The notes: generated by a model not told the origin, from the letters alone. A DNA stretch of 64,000 bases from Chloranthus sessilifolius (GCA_021018995.1 CM037596.1:86373184-86437183); one strand, 5' to 3'. Shown: positions 1-11,858, counted from the stretch's first letter. Made by a program: numbers and translations.

Positions 1-479
1 GATCATTGATTTGGTAGCTATGGCCTCAATCCACTTGGAGACATAATCCACAGCTACCAAGATGAAATTGTTTCCATTAGAAGGGGAAAGGGCCCATAAA
101 ATCTATGCCCCAAACATCAAACAACTCAACTACTGTGATTGGCTGCAGGGCATTGAGTTTTTGGAAATACTGCCCAGCTTTTGGCAGTTCTGCAAGATTA
201 ACAGTGCTGTAAGGCATCGTTAAAGATTGTGGGCCAATAGAAACCACACTGCAGAATTTTTGCAGCTGTTTTATTGCCACTGAAATGGCCTCCACAGGCC
301 TGTTCATGACACATTGACAATATGCCAGGGAATTCATGGTCCGGGACACACTTTCTGGTCACTTGGTCTGCACAGTTCTTGAATAGATAAGGGTCTTCCC
401 AAATGAAATGTTTAACTTGGGCGAGGAAAAGATCTTTATCCATTCTATTCCAATGTTGAGGAACCTCTCCTATTGCCAA
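1..479 (-). pseudogene. Element A integrase, N-terminal part
   Basis: Minus-strand frames in this stretch encode the start of a retroviral-type integrase. The HHCC zinc-binding region is visible as HEQACGGHFSGNK followed by a QHC segment, within 198-479. The catalytic core begins with GIDFMGPFP (first acidic residue) and continues, after a frameshift near base 90, with VDYVSKWIEA. The enzyme would join element cDNA to host DNA. Several frame changes make this a non-functional copy. The rest of the core (remaining D and E residues) lies left of the window. Confidence 0.85.
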
Positions 480-1150
480 GAAGTTATCTAGGTTTGCAAA
501 CTAAGGACTCTGGGTATTGATGGCAAAAAGATGCTCATCAGGAAAAGATTCATTAATTGGTAAACTATCATCCTCAGTATTGAGGATTCTGGATAAGGGA
601 TCAGCCACCACAATCTCCACTCCTTTCTTTTCCTTAATCTGAAGATCAAACTCCTGTAATAGGGGGATCCACCGATTAACTGGCTTGGTATCCTTCTTAG
701 AGAAGGTACTTTAGGGCAGAGTGGTCAAGAACACCACAATTTGTGAACCTAAAACATAAGGCCGGAATTTTTACAATGCGAACACACTGGCCAGGAGCTC
801 TTTCTCAGTTGTTGGCTAGGTGAGCTGGGCATCTATCATGGATCTGCTCGCATAAGCTATGACATGGGGAAGCTTATCCTTTCTCTGCCCTAGAACACGT
901 CCTAGGGCATAGCCTGATGCACCACACATCAGGTCAAAGGGCACTGAATAGTCACGGGACTGCAAGATGGGAGCTGAAATCAGACATTTCTTAAGGACCT
1001 CAAACGCTGTCATGCATTCATTAGTAAACACAAAAGGAACATCTTGACACAAGAAATGACAGAGTGGCTTGGAAATTTTATCAAATCTTTGATGAACCTC
1101 CTATAAAATCCTGCATGCCCTAAGAAACTTCGATTTGCTTAACAGCCTGG
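480..1150 (-). pseudogene. Element A RNase H domain remnant
   Basis: This lies between reverse transcriptase and integrase on the minus strand. The recognisable core is at 816-1052, with the segments FTNECMTAFEVLKKCLISAP and SGYALGRVLGQRKDK followed by HVIAYASRSM. These match the RT/RNase H connection and the start of RNase H in plant gypsy elements, which degrades the RNA strand of the cDNA hybrid. The usual first catalytic Asp, expected in a D-A-S context, reads LMCGASGYA here, so it is altered. Stops and frameshifts lie on both sides. Confidence 0.75.
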
Positions 1151-2113
1151 GAGGAGGCAAATGTGCAATTAGATCAATTTTGCTTGGTCCACCTCTATGC
1201 CTTTATGGGAGACCACATGTCCTAGGACAATGCCTTGGTGACTATAAAATGACTCTTTTCCCAAATTAGAACCAAATTGGTTTCTTCACATCTTTGCAAC
1301 ACCAACTTGAGGTGGTGTAAGCATTGGGAAAAGCTGTCTCCATAAATTGAAAAGTCATCCATGAAGATCTCCATGAATTGATCAATCATGTCGAAAAGAT
1401 GGCATACATGCATCTTTGAAAAGTAGCAGGGCATTGCAAAGACCAAAGGGCATCCTCCTATAGGCAAAAGTGCCAAAGGGGCAGTGAAGGTGGTCTTTTC
1501 TTGGTCCTGTGTACACAGGATCTGTTGTAACCAGAGTACCCATCAAGGAAGCGAGTAAGCTTTGGCTCGCAAGCTTATCAAGGATTTGGTCAATGAAGGG
1601 AGGGGAAATGGTCTTTCCTTGTCATGGTATTTAATTTTCTGTAGTCTATGCACCCTCCATCCAGCTTGTTTGTCTGGACATAAGTTTACCAGATTCAGCT
1701 ACAATAGTGATGCCAGATTTCTTAGGCACCACCTGTGTGGGTGCTACCCAAGCAGAATCTGAAATGGGGTAAATGACCCCAGCATCTAGCAGCTTGACAA
1801 CTTCCTTCATTACCACTTCTTGCATGTGAGGATTCAACCTTCTTTGCATTTCTCTAGAAGGCTTGGCATCCTCTTCCAGGTGGATCTTATGCATGCATAC
1901 AGCTGGGTTTATTCCTCCTAAATCAGTAATGGTCCAGCCAATTGCTTTCTTGTGCTGTTTTAGAACTACCAACAGCTCCTCTTCTTGCTCCTTTGTAAGG
2001 GAGGAAGAAATAATCACAGGTAGTGTTTGATGATCTCCCAAAAACACATATTTCAGATTTTTGGGGAGCTGTTTGAGTTCCAATTCAGGTGGGCTGAGAA
2101 AAGAGGGCAGCAA
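1151..2113 (-). pseudogene. Element A reverse transcriptase remnant
   Basis: The N-terminal RT part is at 1646-2113: AIGWTITDLGGINPAVCMHK, then SREMQRRLNPHMQEVVMKEV and WVAPTQVVPKKSG. The palm domain is at 1222-1476, with FMDDFSIYGDSF as the catalytic [FY]xDD motif. The order and wording match Athila-lineage RT. At least one frameshift or deletion separates the two parts, near 1480-1650, so no complete enzyme is encoded. The DD pair of the active site is still present, which suggests decay after a period of activity rather than ancient divergence. Confidence 0.85.
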
Positions 2114-2526
2114 AGGTACCTTGGTAACTTGTGGAAGAGGGAGAGGAGCAGGTCTCCAAGAGAGAGAACTTGATGACTGTAAAAAAATTGCACAAAGCAG
2201 ACTCCCGTTGAATTTGATCTCCCTTTTCCTTCTTTCTCAGTGGATCCCCAATCATTTTTAAATTCTGTGGTGGAGTCTTTACCTTGCAGAAATGTTTGTA
2301 AAGACTCCTCCACCAGCTCATCAATGATGTCAACATGGAAACATTCCTCAGCAGAGAATTGAGGTTGAGTAACAGCATTATACACATTCAATTTAACTTT
2401 CATATTTCCAAAAGACACCTCCATGATGCCAGACCTGCATTGAATGCATGCATTAGCTGTAGCCAGGAATGGTCTTCCCAGAATGACAGGGATGGCAGTG
2501 GTACTTTTGGTTGGTTCCATGTCCAA
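2114..2526 (-). pseudogene. Element A aspartic protease, C-terminal part
   Basis: The minus-strand frame contains TTAIPVILGRPFLATANAC followed by IQCRSGIMEVSFGNMKVKLN, the C-terminal half of an Athila protease with the conserved ILGRPFLATA flap/C-terminal motif. The catalytic D-L-G region that should lie to the right (5' in the minus sense) is not recognisable past about 2530. It is followed by an acidic linker that leads into RT. Closely related frames occur in elements B (5820-5849 side) and C (53270-53400). Confidence 0.8.
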
Positions 2527-3570
2527 AGAAACAAACCCAAAAGCCTGAGATACTTATGAATCTAAGTGATTATAAAAATGATTAGCAGGAATACAGTGAA
2601 AAGCAAGATTCATAAGATTGACCCCTTTGTTGATGATGTGTATGAAAAAAAAAATAATGAAGCATGGGAGCACATATTAAAAACAGGGTTCACACACAGC
2701 TGAGACCCATTTATGATGAAGAAATCTCGAAGGAAAATAAAATCAGTGAGTCCATTGAATATTCAAAACAGCCTATGATCCACTACTCATTATCCTACAT
2801 GATTCCTAAAAAAGAAAAATGATCTCAGCAGGTCCAGATGGGAAAAGTGGATGCAAATGGAGAAAAACAGCCCATCCGGAAGATATCTATATATGTATAT
2901 AATTTTTTTATTTTTTTTTTTTGTTTTTATAATTTTTTTTTGTTTTTTACTTGTTTTGGATCAGCCCGGGCTCAACAAGAGCCCTTATTTACTACTGCTG
3001 AAAATAATGAGAAACAACTCAGAGATTTTCTATTTGTGTTTTCAGCTTCTTTTATTTTGTATTTGGTTTTGTAAAAAAAAAAATCAAAGATGCCTAAAAG
3101 ACAAAGAGAAATTATAATCAAAACAAACATTAAACACAAGAGAATTGCTGGTTCTCAAGAATTTAAAATAGAAAATGAATACAAAGGAGAAGGATAAACT
3201 CAAGCAGATCTCGCCCAAATTTTGGTCCAGATGTTCTTGTTGGACGGCCCAGATCTGCAAACATCCAAAACCGCAGAAGTACTTCTTATTCAAGTATTGA
3301 CAAAATAAAAGAAAAACTCAAAGCACGCCTAAATTTGACAAAAGACAAAAGAGTGGCAGCAGATTTATTCAAATAACTAGAAGGCAAAGAATAAAACTCG
3401 TAAAAATAAAAAATAAAAATTTCATAAAGAAAACAGTTTTCTATACAAAATCCGTCAGAGACATTTAATCAAGCACTTGGAATGCAAAGTGTTTAAAGCA
3501 AAAATTAAAATAAAAATCAAATCTACAAAATAGAAAACTTAGGTCTACCAATTTTAAAATCTATTCCTAA
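2527..3570. other. Element A interior without recognisable gag
   Basis: About 1 kb between the protease remnant and the primer binding site, where Athila elements carry gag (about 2 kb in B and C). No gag motif was found on either strand. The stretch includes T-rich runs at 2905-2950 and short open frames of low complexity. I infer a deletion of gag with or without filler DNA. Nothing else is supported. Confidence 0.5.
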
Positions 3571-3571
3571 G

Positions 3572-3588
3572 AACGGCGCCCTAAAAAC
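3572..3588 (-). other. Element A primer binding site
   Basis: Immediately inside the LTR, the minus strand reads TTTTTAGGGCGCCGTTCTTA. Intact Athila/Tat primer sites have TGGCGCCGTTGCC or similar; elements B and F in this window match that better. This copy keeps the GGCGCCGTT core but has mutated ends. It fixes the 5' to 3' orientation of element A as leftward. Confidence 0.6.
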
Positions 3589-3589
3589 T

Positions 3590-5391
3590 TGTTGTAGCTC
3601 CAAGTGTGCCATAATTGTGTGCATTATGAATCAAAATTAAAGAATTAAAGAATGCTAGGTTATATGGATGTTAACTTATGAAAGGGATATCAAGACATTG
3701 GGGCTAAAATCGGCCCGCAAGATCGTGGCCAATTGTAGCAAGTTTTAAATGTGAGTGTGTAAAAGATCGTCTACAGAGAATTGATTTAAAATTTAAGATA
3801 AACTCATCCGAGCTACCAGATCCGCCTCCGATAATTATCTAAAACAAGAATAGATAAAGAGAGGTTGATTGTGTCACATTTAACTATAAGCAAATAAAGA
3901 AAAGAACTAACTACATGATCCAGATCCGAGTTGGGGAGATGTTTAAAATAAGACAAATGCGTAAATAATAGCTTCATGTACTTTAGCCTCAATTTTAATG
4001 GAGAATCAGAGTTCAACAGAGCAGATTCAATCTTCATCCGCTACCAAAGATGTATGTAAGAGAAATAAACCAATTAAGGAATAGGTTTAGACTTATGTGA
4101 TCCGTCACTTAAATGGTCATGATCATCCAATAGTTGTGGCCTATTCTTTAGTTCAACATGAACATCATCAGAATGCCGCTAGAATTAGGTTACCAACGCT
4201 TAATTCGCATTGTGGGTGATGAATTAAGGAAGTTGCATGCGGATGAGTGAATCTAAAGAAGTCTAATGCACTAAGGTGAACATTCGTAACCCTCGACATG
4301 ACTCCAATGGAGAAGACACAAATTACAAAGAACCTTTAAAATCCAAAATTACAATTACAGAGCACGGCTTTAGAGAGCCCTCAGACTTACCCCGAGCTTC
4401 TTAGAGAGCCCTCGACTTACGCCTTGAATCCAACTTGGAAGTACAAATCACTCACAATGGCTCTCAAAGGTAAACTACAAGAAGGATTACAGGGGTTCGA
4501 TAAGTTTATCCGACCGAATGAGGGAAACAGAGATGAAAACTCTAAAACTGGATACCCAATTTGGGCAATGGCTTCTATTTATACTTTTTCCTCCATCTCG
4601 CGATGTCGATTGACCAATCAGAATGCTTTAGATCCGATTGCCCAATGAGGGTTGAGCACGGGATCCAGATCTGTTTTGGCCAATGGAAATGCTCGATCCG
4701 TTCGCCAATCGTGCCGAAGCATCAATTCGCTATGGGTTTGAAATTGCTTGAGCTCGAAGTTCCCGCTGTAATTTAACTTTGGGCGCCACATGGGTTGGAA
4801 TATGCTCGATCTTGATTGAACCTTCCTAATGTTCCCGGTCTTTTGATTGCATTAGCGCTGCAAAGTTTCAAATACCTTCTGACGAGCCGCAAATCCCGTA
4901 ATGCCATTTCGCAGAAGTTCGTGGGGCCTTTTCGCAAAGTTCAATGACTTCAAGCTCGTCGAAAGTTCAATCTTCTTTTCGAGGAGTGTTTTCTTTTCTT
5001 TCAAAGTTCAAGGTTCTTTGCTAATAGTAGAAGTTCTTTAATTGAACTCTAGGCTCCCATTCTTCTTTGCTAAGTAGAAGTTCTTGTGAATTGAACTCAG
5101 GCTCCCTTCTTTGCTTAATAGTAGAAGTTCTTTCTAATTGAACTCTCTTGCTTCGTGTCTTTGTTCCGCTTCTTTAGACCCTCTTTAGCCATTGCTGAGG
5201 CTGTTTCTTCACTCCTTCTTTAAACTTGACATGAGCTGTCAGCTTTTTGATCTTTTTGGGATGCTTTTCGGATTTGGACCTGTCTGATTGGTTAGCTGTA
5301 AAATGCACACTAAAGCACTTATTTAGTCTTCTCAAGGGTCTTTCAAGGCTCATGTTTAGGGGTGAAAAATGGTATTTTTCACTACTTAACA
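3590..5391 (-). repeat. Element A 5' LTR (1802 bp)
   Basis: On the plus strand it begins TGTTGTAGCTCC after the primer site and ends CACTACTTAACA, giving TG...CA limits. A minus-strand TATAAATA box is at 4576-4583. The U3 part, 5014-5150, holds three imperfect copies of a roughly 45-50-bp unit (TTCTTTGCTAATAGTAGAAG...). A short palindrome GTGAAAAATGG/TATTTTTCAC lies about 10 bp inside the outer end and recurs in the LTRs of B and C. Sequence right of 5391 is element B pol, so this end is the insertion junction. Confidence 0.8.
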
Positions 5392-5396
5392 AGCAC

Positions 5397-6190
5397 ACAA
5401 AGTAGTTTTTCTTCTTGCTCCTCAGTGAGGGAAGAAGAAATAATCACAGGCAGTTTTTGATCTTGCCCCAAGAATGCATATTTGAGAGTGGTTGGGAGCT
5501 GTTTCAGCTCTAAATCAGGTGGACTGACAAGTGAAGGCAGCAAAGGTGCCTTAGAAGATACAAGAAGAGGCAGCACCATAGGTTTCCAATGAGAGTGCCT
5601 TGTTGGCCCCACTGAAGAGTCTAATGTTTTTACCTCTTCAATAACATGAGTGGGGGCCTCCCTCTCAATAGTCTCGGTCCAAATTTCTTCAAATTCATCA
5701 AAAACATCATCCAAATTTAGTAATTTGGGTAAACTCTCCTCAACCAGCTCATAAATGACATCAACCATGAAACAATCCTCACTATCAAGGTGTGGTTGAT
5801 TTGCAGCATTATAGACATTGAGCTTCACCTTCATGTTTCCAAAGGTCACCTCTATTACCCCTGATCTGCATTGTATACACAGCCAAGCATGGCATGCCCA
5901 ATATCATAGGGATATGGATAGTGCATCTAGTAGGTTCCATATCCAAACTTGGAAATCTGCTAGGTAGAAAAATTTGTCAACCCCAACCAACACATCCTCA
6001 ATGATGCCCATAGATCTCCTCTCAAATCTATCAGCCAGTTGTAGGACAACATGTGTGGGCTTTAACTCCCCCAAACCTAACTTCTCATACATAGAATATG
6101 GAAGTAGGTTAACACTGGTTCCCAAATCTAGGAGAGCTTTCTCTATGGTGTGGTCTCCAATGATACAAGGGATTGTGGGAACTCCGGGGT
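5397..6190 (-). pseudogene. Element B protease and start of RT
   Basis: The protease catalytic motif reads LLDLGTSVNLLPYS around 6090-6140, followed by KLGLGELKPTHVVLQLADR and an EDVLVGVDKFFYLADF segment. A second frame (5397-5849) has FGNMKVKLNVYNA, an acidic linker, and the RT entry DLELKQLPTTLKYAFLG. The frame stops at LTEEQEEKLLCVL, where element A is inserted. The catalytic Asp of the protease is kept. A frameshift near 5850-5905 separates the two halves, and other stops are present, so the copy is dead. Confidence 0.8.
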
Positions 6191-6639
6191 CTTAGAGTTT
6201 AGTTGGAGTAGCAATTGACAAAATCTGTTTTATATTCTCAACAAAAAAGACTTTCTTGGATAGATGAATCCTAGACTATCTTTTGTGTGTGTAGAAGTCC
6301 AAAATTTTTGCATAGGCTGGGACTTGTTTAATGGCCTTAAATAGAGGTAAATTGATCTTAACTTGCTTAAAGGTCTCCATCATTTCCTAAACTTTAACTT
6401 TCTCCTTATCAAAAGGAGAAGGTGCTTAAAGAGCATGAGGAAATGTCAGATGAGCTATTGCTGGAATCTCATCAGCTGCCTTTGTATTTTCATCAATTTT
6501 TCTTTTATTTTATTTTATTTTTTTTTGTTGGGACTCAATAACAGCCCCTTTATTTTTTATATATTGCTCCTGCTGCATACTATCCTGGGCTGAAATTTCC
6601 TCAAGTGAGTGTGTGGATGACTGACATATCAGACATGCC

Positions 6640-7567
6640 TTTTCCACTTATGCAGCCATTCTAGGCTGCATCACACCCATTAATTTATCAAATTTATGAG
6701 TCAGGTTGTCCACCTTTCTTGCCAAGTCATTGTACACATTCACTTGATACATCTTTCCCCTTTGAGTGAAATCTTTTAACATTTTAGCAAGAGTCTCAAT
6801 GTCATTTCTAGACAGTCTCCTGCTATATGGAATTCTCACTGATGACGTCAAAAAGTTTCCAAGCTTCTTCAGCTGTCTTATTGAGATAAATCCCCCCACA
6901 TAAAGCATCCATCACATCCCTACTCTTAGGATCAATACCCTGATAGAAGCTTTGGACAAGCTATCATTAAGATATTTGGTGGTGAGGACATTGTCTCAGT
7001 AGCACTTTAAACCTTTCTCATACTTCATGGAAATTTTTAGTTGAGAATTGAGCAAAGAAAATTATGCTCTTCCTCAATTAGCTAGTTCTGCTTATAGGAA
7101 AAAATTTAGCTTAAAATTGGAACTGGAGATCATTCCATGATGTGATACTGTTTGGTGGAAGCATGTTAAGCCAATTCCTGGGTTTGTCCTTTAATGAAAA
7201 AGGAAAAAAGCCTCATTTTGGTGGCTTCATCTCCCAATCCAACAATTTTGAAGGTAGTGCACAAGGACAAGAACTCATCTATGTGTTTGTATGGGTCTTC
7301 CTTGCTCAGTCCATGAAATGAAGGCAACATTTGAATGGTCTGAGCCTTAATCTCATAATTCCCTTGGGCTGCAAGGAATTGAATGCAGAAGGGGGATGAA
7401 TATGCTCCTGGTGCATAATATTTCCTCAGAGGGCTTGGTTGCTCACCCATTTCAGCAGTCTCAAAATGATCAGCAGGTATGTGTGTTGGTTGTCTAGCTC
7501 TAAGGATCCTCTCAACTTCAAGATTTAAAGGTAAAATCTCAGGGTTAAGAGTCCTTCTACCAAACAT
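6640..7567 (-). pseudogene. Element B gag remnant
   Basis: The likely start is the Met of MFGRRTLNPEILPLNLEVER at 7567, the same N-terminus as gag of element C (MLGRRSLNPE). Motifs continue with YEIKAQTIQMLPSFHGLSKE and DEFLSLCTTFKIVGL, the capsid-like region. A second open piece at 6648-6908 contains the gag C-terminal part (SRRLSRNDIETLAKMLKDFT, then LARKVDNLTHKFDKLM). Frameshifts near 7166 and 6910 break the frame. Gag forms the particle that packages element RNA. Zinc-knuckle cysteines are not clearly visible, in line with Athila gags that lack a canonical one. Confidence 0.8.
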
Positions 7568-7879
7568 ACAGCACACAACAGACCAAAAATTACAGCAAAC
7601 AAAATCAATAATCAAACAATAGACACACAAAAACAAACACTAACTACTACTGCTGAACTCAAAAATGACTGAAATGAAATTGTAGACAAAAGAACAAGAA
7701 ATGCAAGCTAAGGAAAATCTAATCCAGCTGCCAACACTTTGATCCTCTCTTGGCTATAGGTCCAGATCTGAAATCAAATTCAACAAACTACAAAACTACA
7801 ACAACATTAATTCAAATATTACAACTACAAAAAATTCAAACTAAAACTCAGAATTACCAAACTTAGATCTACAGATCCC

Positions 7880-7893
7880 TGGCAGCGGCGCCA
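7880..7893 (-). other. Element B primer binding site
   Basis: The minus strand reads TGGCGCCGCTGCCA just inside the LTR, after AAGTTTT. This is the usual Athila/Tat-style primer site beginning TGGCGCC, complementary to a tRNA 3' end that I cannot name with certainty. It fixes the LTR boundary at 7900. Confidence 0.8.
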
Positions 7894-7899
7894 AAAACT

Positions 7900-9826
7900 T
7901 GTTGTGATAAAATGATGTGCTAATATTTTTAGGAAAAGAATGTGATGGCAAAACTATGGCAGTAAAAATAGGACAGATGGAATGGATTGAATCAGCATAA
8001 AAACTTCAGCAATTTAAACACAACCTACAAGATCAGGACTGTTGTAGCAAGTTTTAAAGTAAGTAAGAGTTAGTCCATAGAGAAATGTGATCTAAGTTTT
8101 AGGAAATCCCTAGATCTGCTACAGAACTGACAACCTTTTCCTATTCTAACCTAAAATTAAGAAAAAACAGGAAAAAGAGATAGAGTTTGGTTGTCACCTT
8201 GAACTAAATCAGCAGGAAATTAAATCTAATTACAACCATATTTAAAAGCTAAACCAGGGATAAGAAGAAGAAAGATTTGAAGAAGAGAGCAAAAGTTTTG
8301 GTAATAACAAAAATCAAATGTGGAGAATTAACAGCTTGGGGTCAGATTCACTGTGAAATTGATTTGTAAAACACCGGAGTAGAGGATTGATTTACAACAC
8401 CGGAGTAGAGGATTGATTTACAGCCATCCATTATTTGGGTACAAGCTCAAATGCAAGGTAGAATAATCCAGATCTGCCCTGAGATATGGACTAGTCTTAG
8501 GGTTATACTCTGTCCACTCAAATGATCACAGAGTATCCCATGGATATAATCCAGTCATGGGAGAAAGAATTTGAACTAGAAAACCACTACAGATGCTATG
8601 GATGCAAGGCTACAAGCTCAGGCATCCATAGTAGCATAAAATCTATGGAAATTTGATGAAAATCAAAAGATCTACATATTAAATGATCTTTTAAAACTAG
8701 TAATTCATTGATCTAACAACAACTTAAAACAAATTACTCTCGGATCTGCAGTCTTTAATCTCCATACAATGCTATCTCACCACTCAATTTACAGATCTAA
8801 CTTAACCCTAGCTGCTAAAAGAATTTAGCCAACCATGGTTGAGATAAAGAGAGAATAGAAGAGAAAGAAAAAAAACTAGAACTAGGCAAAAAAATAATTC
8901 AAAATTAGTCAAACTCCAGATGTCTACATCTGTTGTAGTCCCCTCTATTTATACACATCCCCAAATGCCTCAGATCTATTTTGGCCAATCAGAGAAGAGA
9001 GGAATCAATTCTGTTACCAAACCTAATGAGGTGGCCGCATTTCCTCCAAGAATTTCCTAAAATCTTGTTAGAACCAGTTGAGCACATGTGAGGCAATTAG
9101 GTCAATTCTCCTTTGTGCTATTTGAGTTCCAAAAATGCCCTCCAAAGCTAACAGATATCAGCTGGACTTGTGCATCAAGTCGTTGAAGCTTCAGCAATCT
9201 TAGTCGATAGGTTGGAGCTTCAAAATTCGCATCTCGAGAGGTTCAGAGTACCTCCTGACAGGTTCTCGACAAGTTAAAATCTCTAGAAGTACAATTCGGC
9301 AGGTTCACACATCTTCTTGACAGGACCCTTAGTTTTCAATAGGTTCATTTCAACATGTTTCTACTTTGCGAGGATGGTTGGCTTTAGGTAACTTCTCGAG
9401 TAGTTCAACCGTACAAGTCGACAAGTTCCTCTTCTTCAGATTGAACCACTCGACAGGTTGCTTCTCTATGTTGTAACTACTCGATAGCTCTAGGCCACTA
9501 CTCGAGAGATTCACTTTACAACTACCAACTGCTCAAATGCACATCAGATCCTCTCAATAAGTGCATTTCAACTGCTCAAACCCTTCTTTTCCGAACCTCT
9601 ATTTCTTCTGTTAGTCTGTATAGCTCTCTGTCATGCATGGGTGTCTTCATCAGTCGATGGTTGACTCATATCTCCTCTTTTTGGCCTTGGCTGCATAGTT
9701 ATTTGGCACTTTACTACACATTATTACTAACTACAAAACAACACTCAAAACACATTATTAATAAGCTCAAAGGTCCATCAAAGGTCAAGTTAGGAGGTGA
9801 AAAATGGTATTTTTCACTGATTAACA
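7900..9826 (-). repeat. Element B 5' LTR (1927 bp)
   Basis: The plus strand starts TGTTGTGATAAAATG and ends CACTGATTAACA (TG...CA). A minus-strand TATAAATA box is at 8946-8953. A 26-bp tandem duplication (ACACCGGAGTAGAGG...) is at 8371-8422. The U3 side (9200-9520) is rich in variants of CTCGACAGGTTC, also seen in the LTR and env-upstream region of element C. The LTR-end palindrome GTGAAAAATGG/TATTTTTCAC is at 9798-9818. Confidence 0.85.
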
Positions 9827-10907
9827 CTCGCTATCATGGCCCTCCTCACTCGATCCACTATGTGCCATCCTGAAAGAAAAAAAAAAAGAAAAAAGAGAAA
9901 GAAACCTCAATCAAATATCATGAGATGATGAGAAAGAGAAAGTCAAGCACTCGGCCAGAAGCCTGAGGCCAAATAAAGGTAAGTATGCCTCATCCTTTTG
10001 AAACAGACAAACGAAAGAGGGCGAGGCCCGTCATTTAAAAATAAAAACACAAAAAGATCTACCTACATGCACTTTGAAATTTTTTCTCTTTTCCATAAAG
10101 CATCACAAAGGAAAATCTACAAAAAATTTATAAAATAATATAGGTATGTGTACAAACAAAAAGAAATTTTTTTTTACAAGAGGGGCACCCGCTGCCACGA
10201 GATTCACAAGAAAAAACCCACATGTGCACATTCGTATCAATTTCGAAAAAAAGAAAAAAAAAAGAAAAAAAAGCACAGACTGCTTTGGAAAAGCCTCGCA
10301 TTCTTGAGGTTGTCAAAATTTTCAAATTATTGGGCGAAATATTCCCACTTTTCGGTCAAAATTCTCATTAAAAAAAAAAAGAGAAAATACATGTGAACCA
10401 AGAGGAGCATCAATAAAGAATGCCACATTTACAAAAGCACACTTGTGCATAGGACCTAATCATACCAATAAATAAACCCAAGAAAATCCACCAAAAAAGA
10501 AAGAAGAAAAAAAATAGCGCATAATTTGACCAAGGTTTCATAAAAATCCCTGCCAACATGCAGAAAATCAACCAAATGAATCATGAATAATTGCATTTAC
10601 TAGGAAAATCATTTATTTATCATCTAAATGCAAAAACCCTAGCCACGTTAGCATAAAATCAAAGAAATTTCAAAAGAGGAGAGGTTTTTGAATGATTACC
10701 TTGGTGAAGAATTGAACCCTAGATCTAACGGGGAATATGCATTTGATTGGCAAGAATAACATTGACGTGATGTCGAGGTTTGAATCCGATCAATGGAGCC
10801 CAAGGTAGAACTCCCATTTTCGGTTTAGAGAGGGAGAGGAGAAAAGTTTGAAAAAATTAATATTTTCGGGTCCCTGGCAGTACCCGGCCACTTTAAGCCA
10901 CTTTTTA

Positions 10908-11016
10908 GCCTAGCGTATGTCTAAAATCCCCAGATTTTGGCCTAACGTATGTAATACATACGCTAGGCATAAAGTCTTCAGATTTTAGCCCAACATATGT
11001 AATGCATATGCCAGGC
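10908..11016. repeat. CCTAGCGTATG palindromes in element D 3' UTR
   Basis: Two near-perfect 29-bp palindromes (10940-10968 and 10988-11016) and one half site (10908-10920) follow the pattern GCCTAGCGTATGT/A/ACATACGCTAGGC. The same palindrome appears four more times in this element's LTR. The spacer sequence between copies (AGATTTTGG or AGATTTTAG) is also repeated. Confidence 0.85.
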
Positions 11017-11844
11017 TTATTTTCTGCCCCCCTTTTGGCTTTGCTTCATTATCGGGGACAGCCCGAGAGCCAGGTTTGAGTAGCTGGACCCTTGGTGGCA
11101 TGCATCCCGAGAAGCGCTTCGACTTCTATTTGACCCGCTAGAGATTGAGCTAACATAAAATCTTCGCGGACCATGAGCACGCTCAAAATCTCGAACAAAT
11201 AAAAAAAGAAAAAAAAGAGAAGAGAAGAAAAAACAACAAACAAAATACATAAAAAATTAAAAATAATAAAAATATGTGGCTTATCGAAAAAGGACACACA
11301 CTCCCAAAAAGCGTTGCGACATCAATATTCACTCCATTCGGGTAGTTGTGCTAAAGTAACTTCGGGATCGATGGGTTCGCCCAAGAATCTCAAACCTTAC
11401 CTCACGTAGAGGCACTCGTGACCGATCAAATGGGGCAATCAATGCCTCATAGGATTAGACACAAACTGTGGATATTCACGTCTTTGCTTCGCGCCCGCCT
11501 AAAAGTATAGGTCGATCACCCTCCCGCTCACGGGGCTGTTTTATTTGGAATAAAACTTGAACATCAAACACCTTCAATCATAATGAGAAACAGACATTTT
11601 TTCCAATATATTGGGCTTTCGCAACTCGCACCATCTCGGTCATGCCCAATAATGTCACTAAGCCCTTGGGGACCAATAACCTTGAGGAACGAATGTTTTT
11701 CCCAACATACAGGGCTTCCGTATGCTCATCATGTTACCAGCTGATGCTTAAGGTTTTCTTTGAATATGACAGACTTGATAGCGGTTGTCTTGAGCCTCTT
11801 CGGATGTCTCTTTCTTTGGCATACGATCATTAGTGAACGAATAT

Positions 11845-11858
11845 CAAAGAAGGGCATC
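11845..11858 (+). other. Element D polypurine tract
   Basis: CAAAGAAGGGCATC directly precedes the TG of the LTR. A purine-rich stretch here is where plus-strand DNA synthesis starts in LTR retrotransposons. It marks the LTR at 11859 as the 3' LTR of a plus-strand element. Confidence 0.6.

Larger units (their letters stand above)
1..5391 (-). mobile_element. Athila-type Ty3/gypsy element A, 5' part (partial)
   Basis: Read on the minus strand, this element runs 5' LTR (3590-5391), primer binding site, then protease, reverse transcriptase, RNase H and integrase remnants, and leaves the window at base 1. The integrase stretch VELFDVWGIDFMGPFP and the protease-side stretch ANACIQCRSG are typical of the Athila lineage. 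The gag region expected between the primer site and protease is not recognisable, so an internal deletion or replacement is inferred. Its LTR abuts the pol of element B, which resumes at 5392, so A was inserted into B. The second LTR and target duplication lie outside the window. Confidence 0.85.
5392..9826 (-). mobile_element. Athila-type Ty3/gypsy element B, 5' part (partial)
   Basis: The minus-strand order is 5' LTR (7900-9826), primer site (7880-7893), leader, gag (to about 6640), protease, then the start of RT, which is cut at 5392 by element A. Its remaining pol and 3' LTR would lie left of A, outside the window. The LTR's outer end abuts Tat element D sequence at 9827, so B was inserted into D. 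The 5 bp next to the junction, CTCGC at 9827-9831, are the predicted target duplication, but the partner copy is not in the window. Confidence 0.8.

Noticed and set aside
10148-10396. Open frames in the element D 3' UTR
   Set aside because: They are driven by long A-runs giving Lys-rich low-complexity peptides. Not credible genes.
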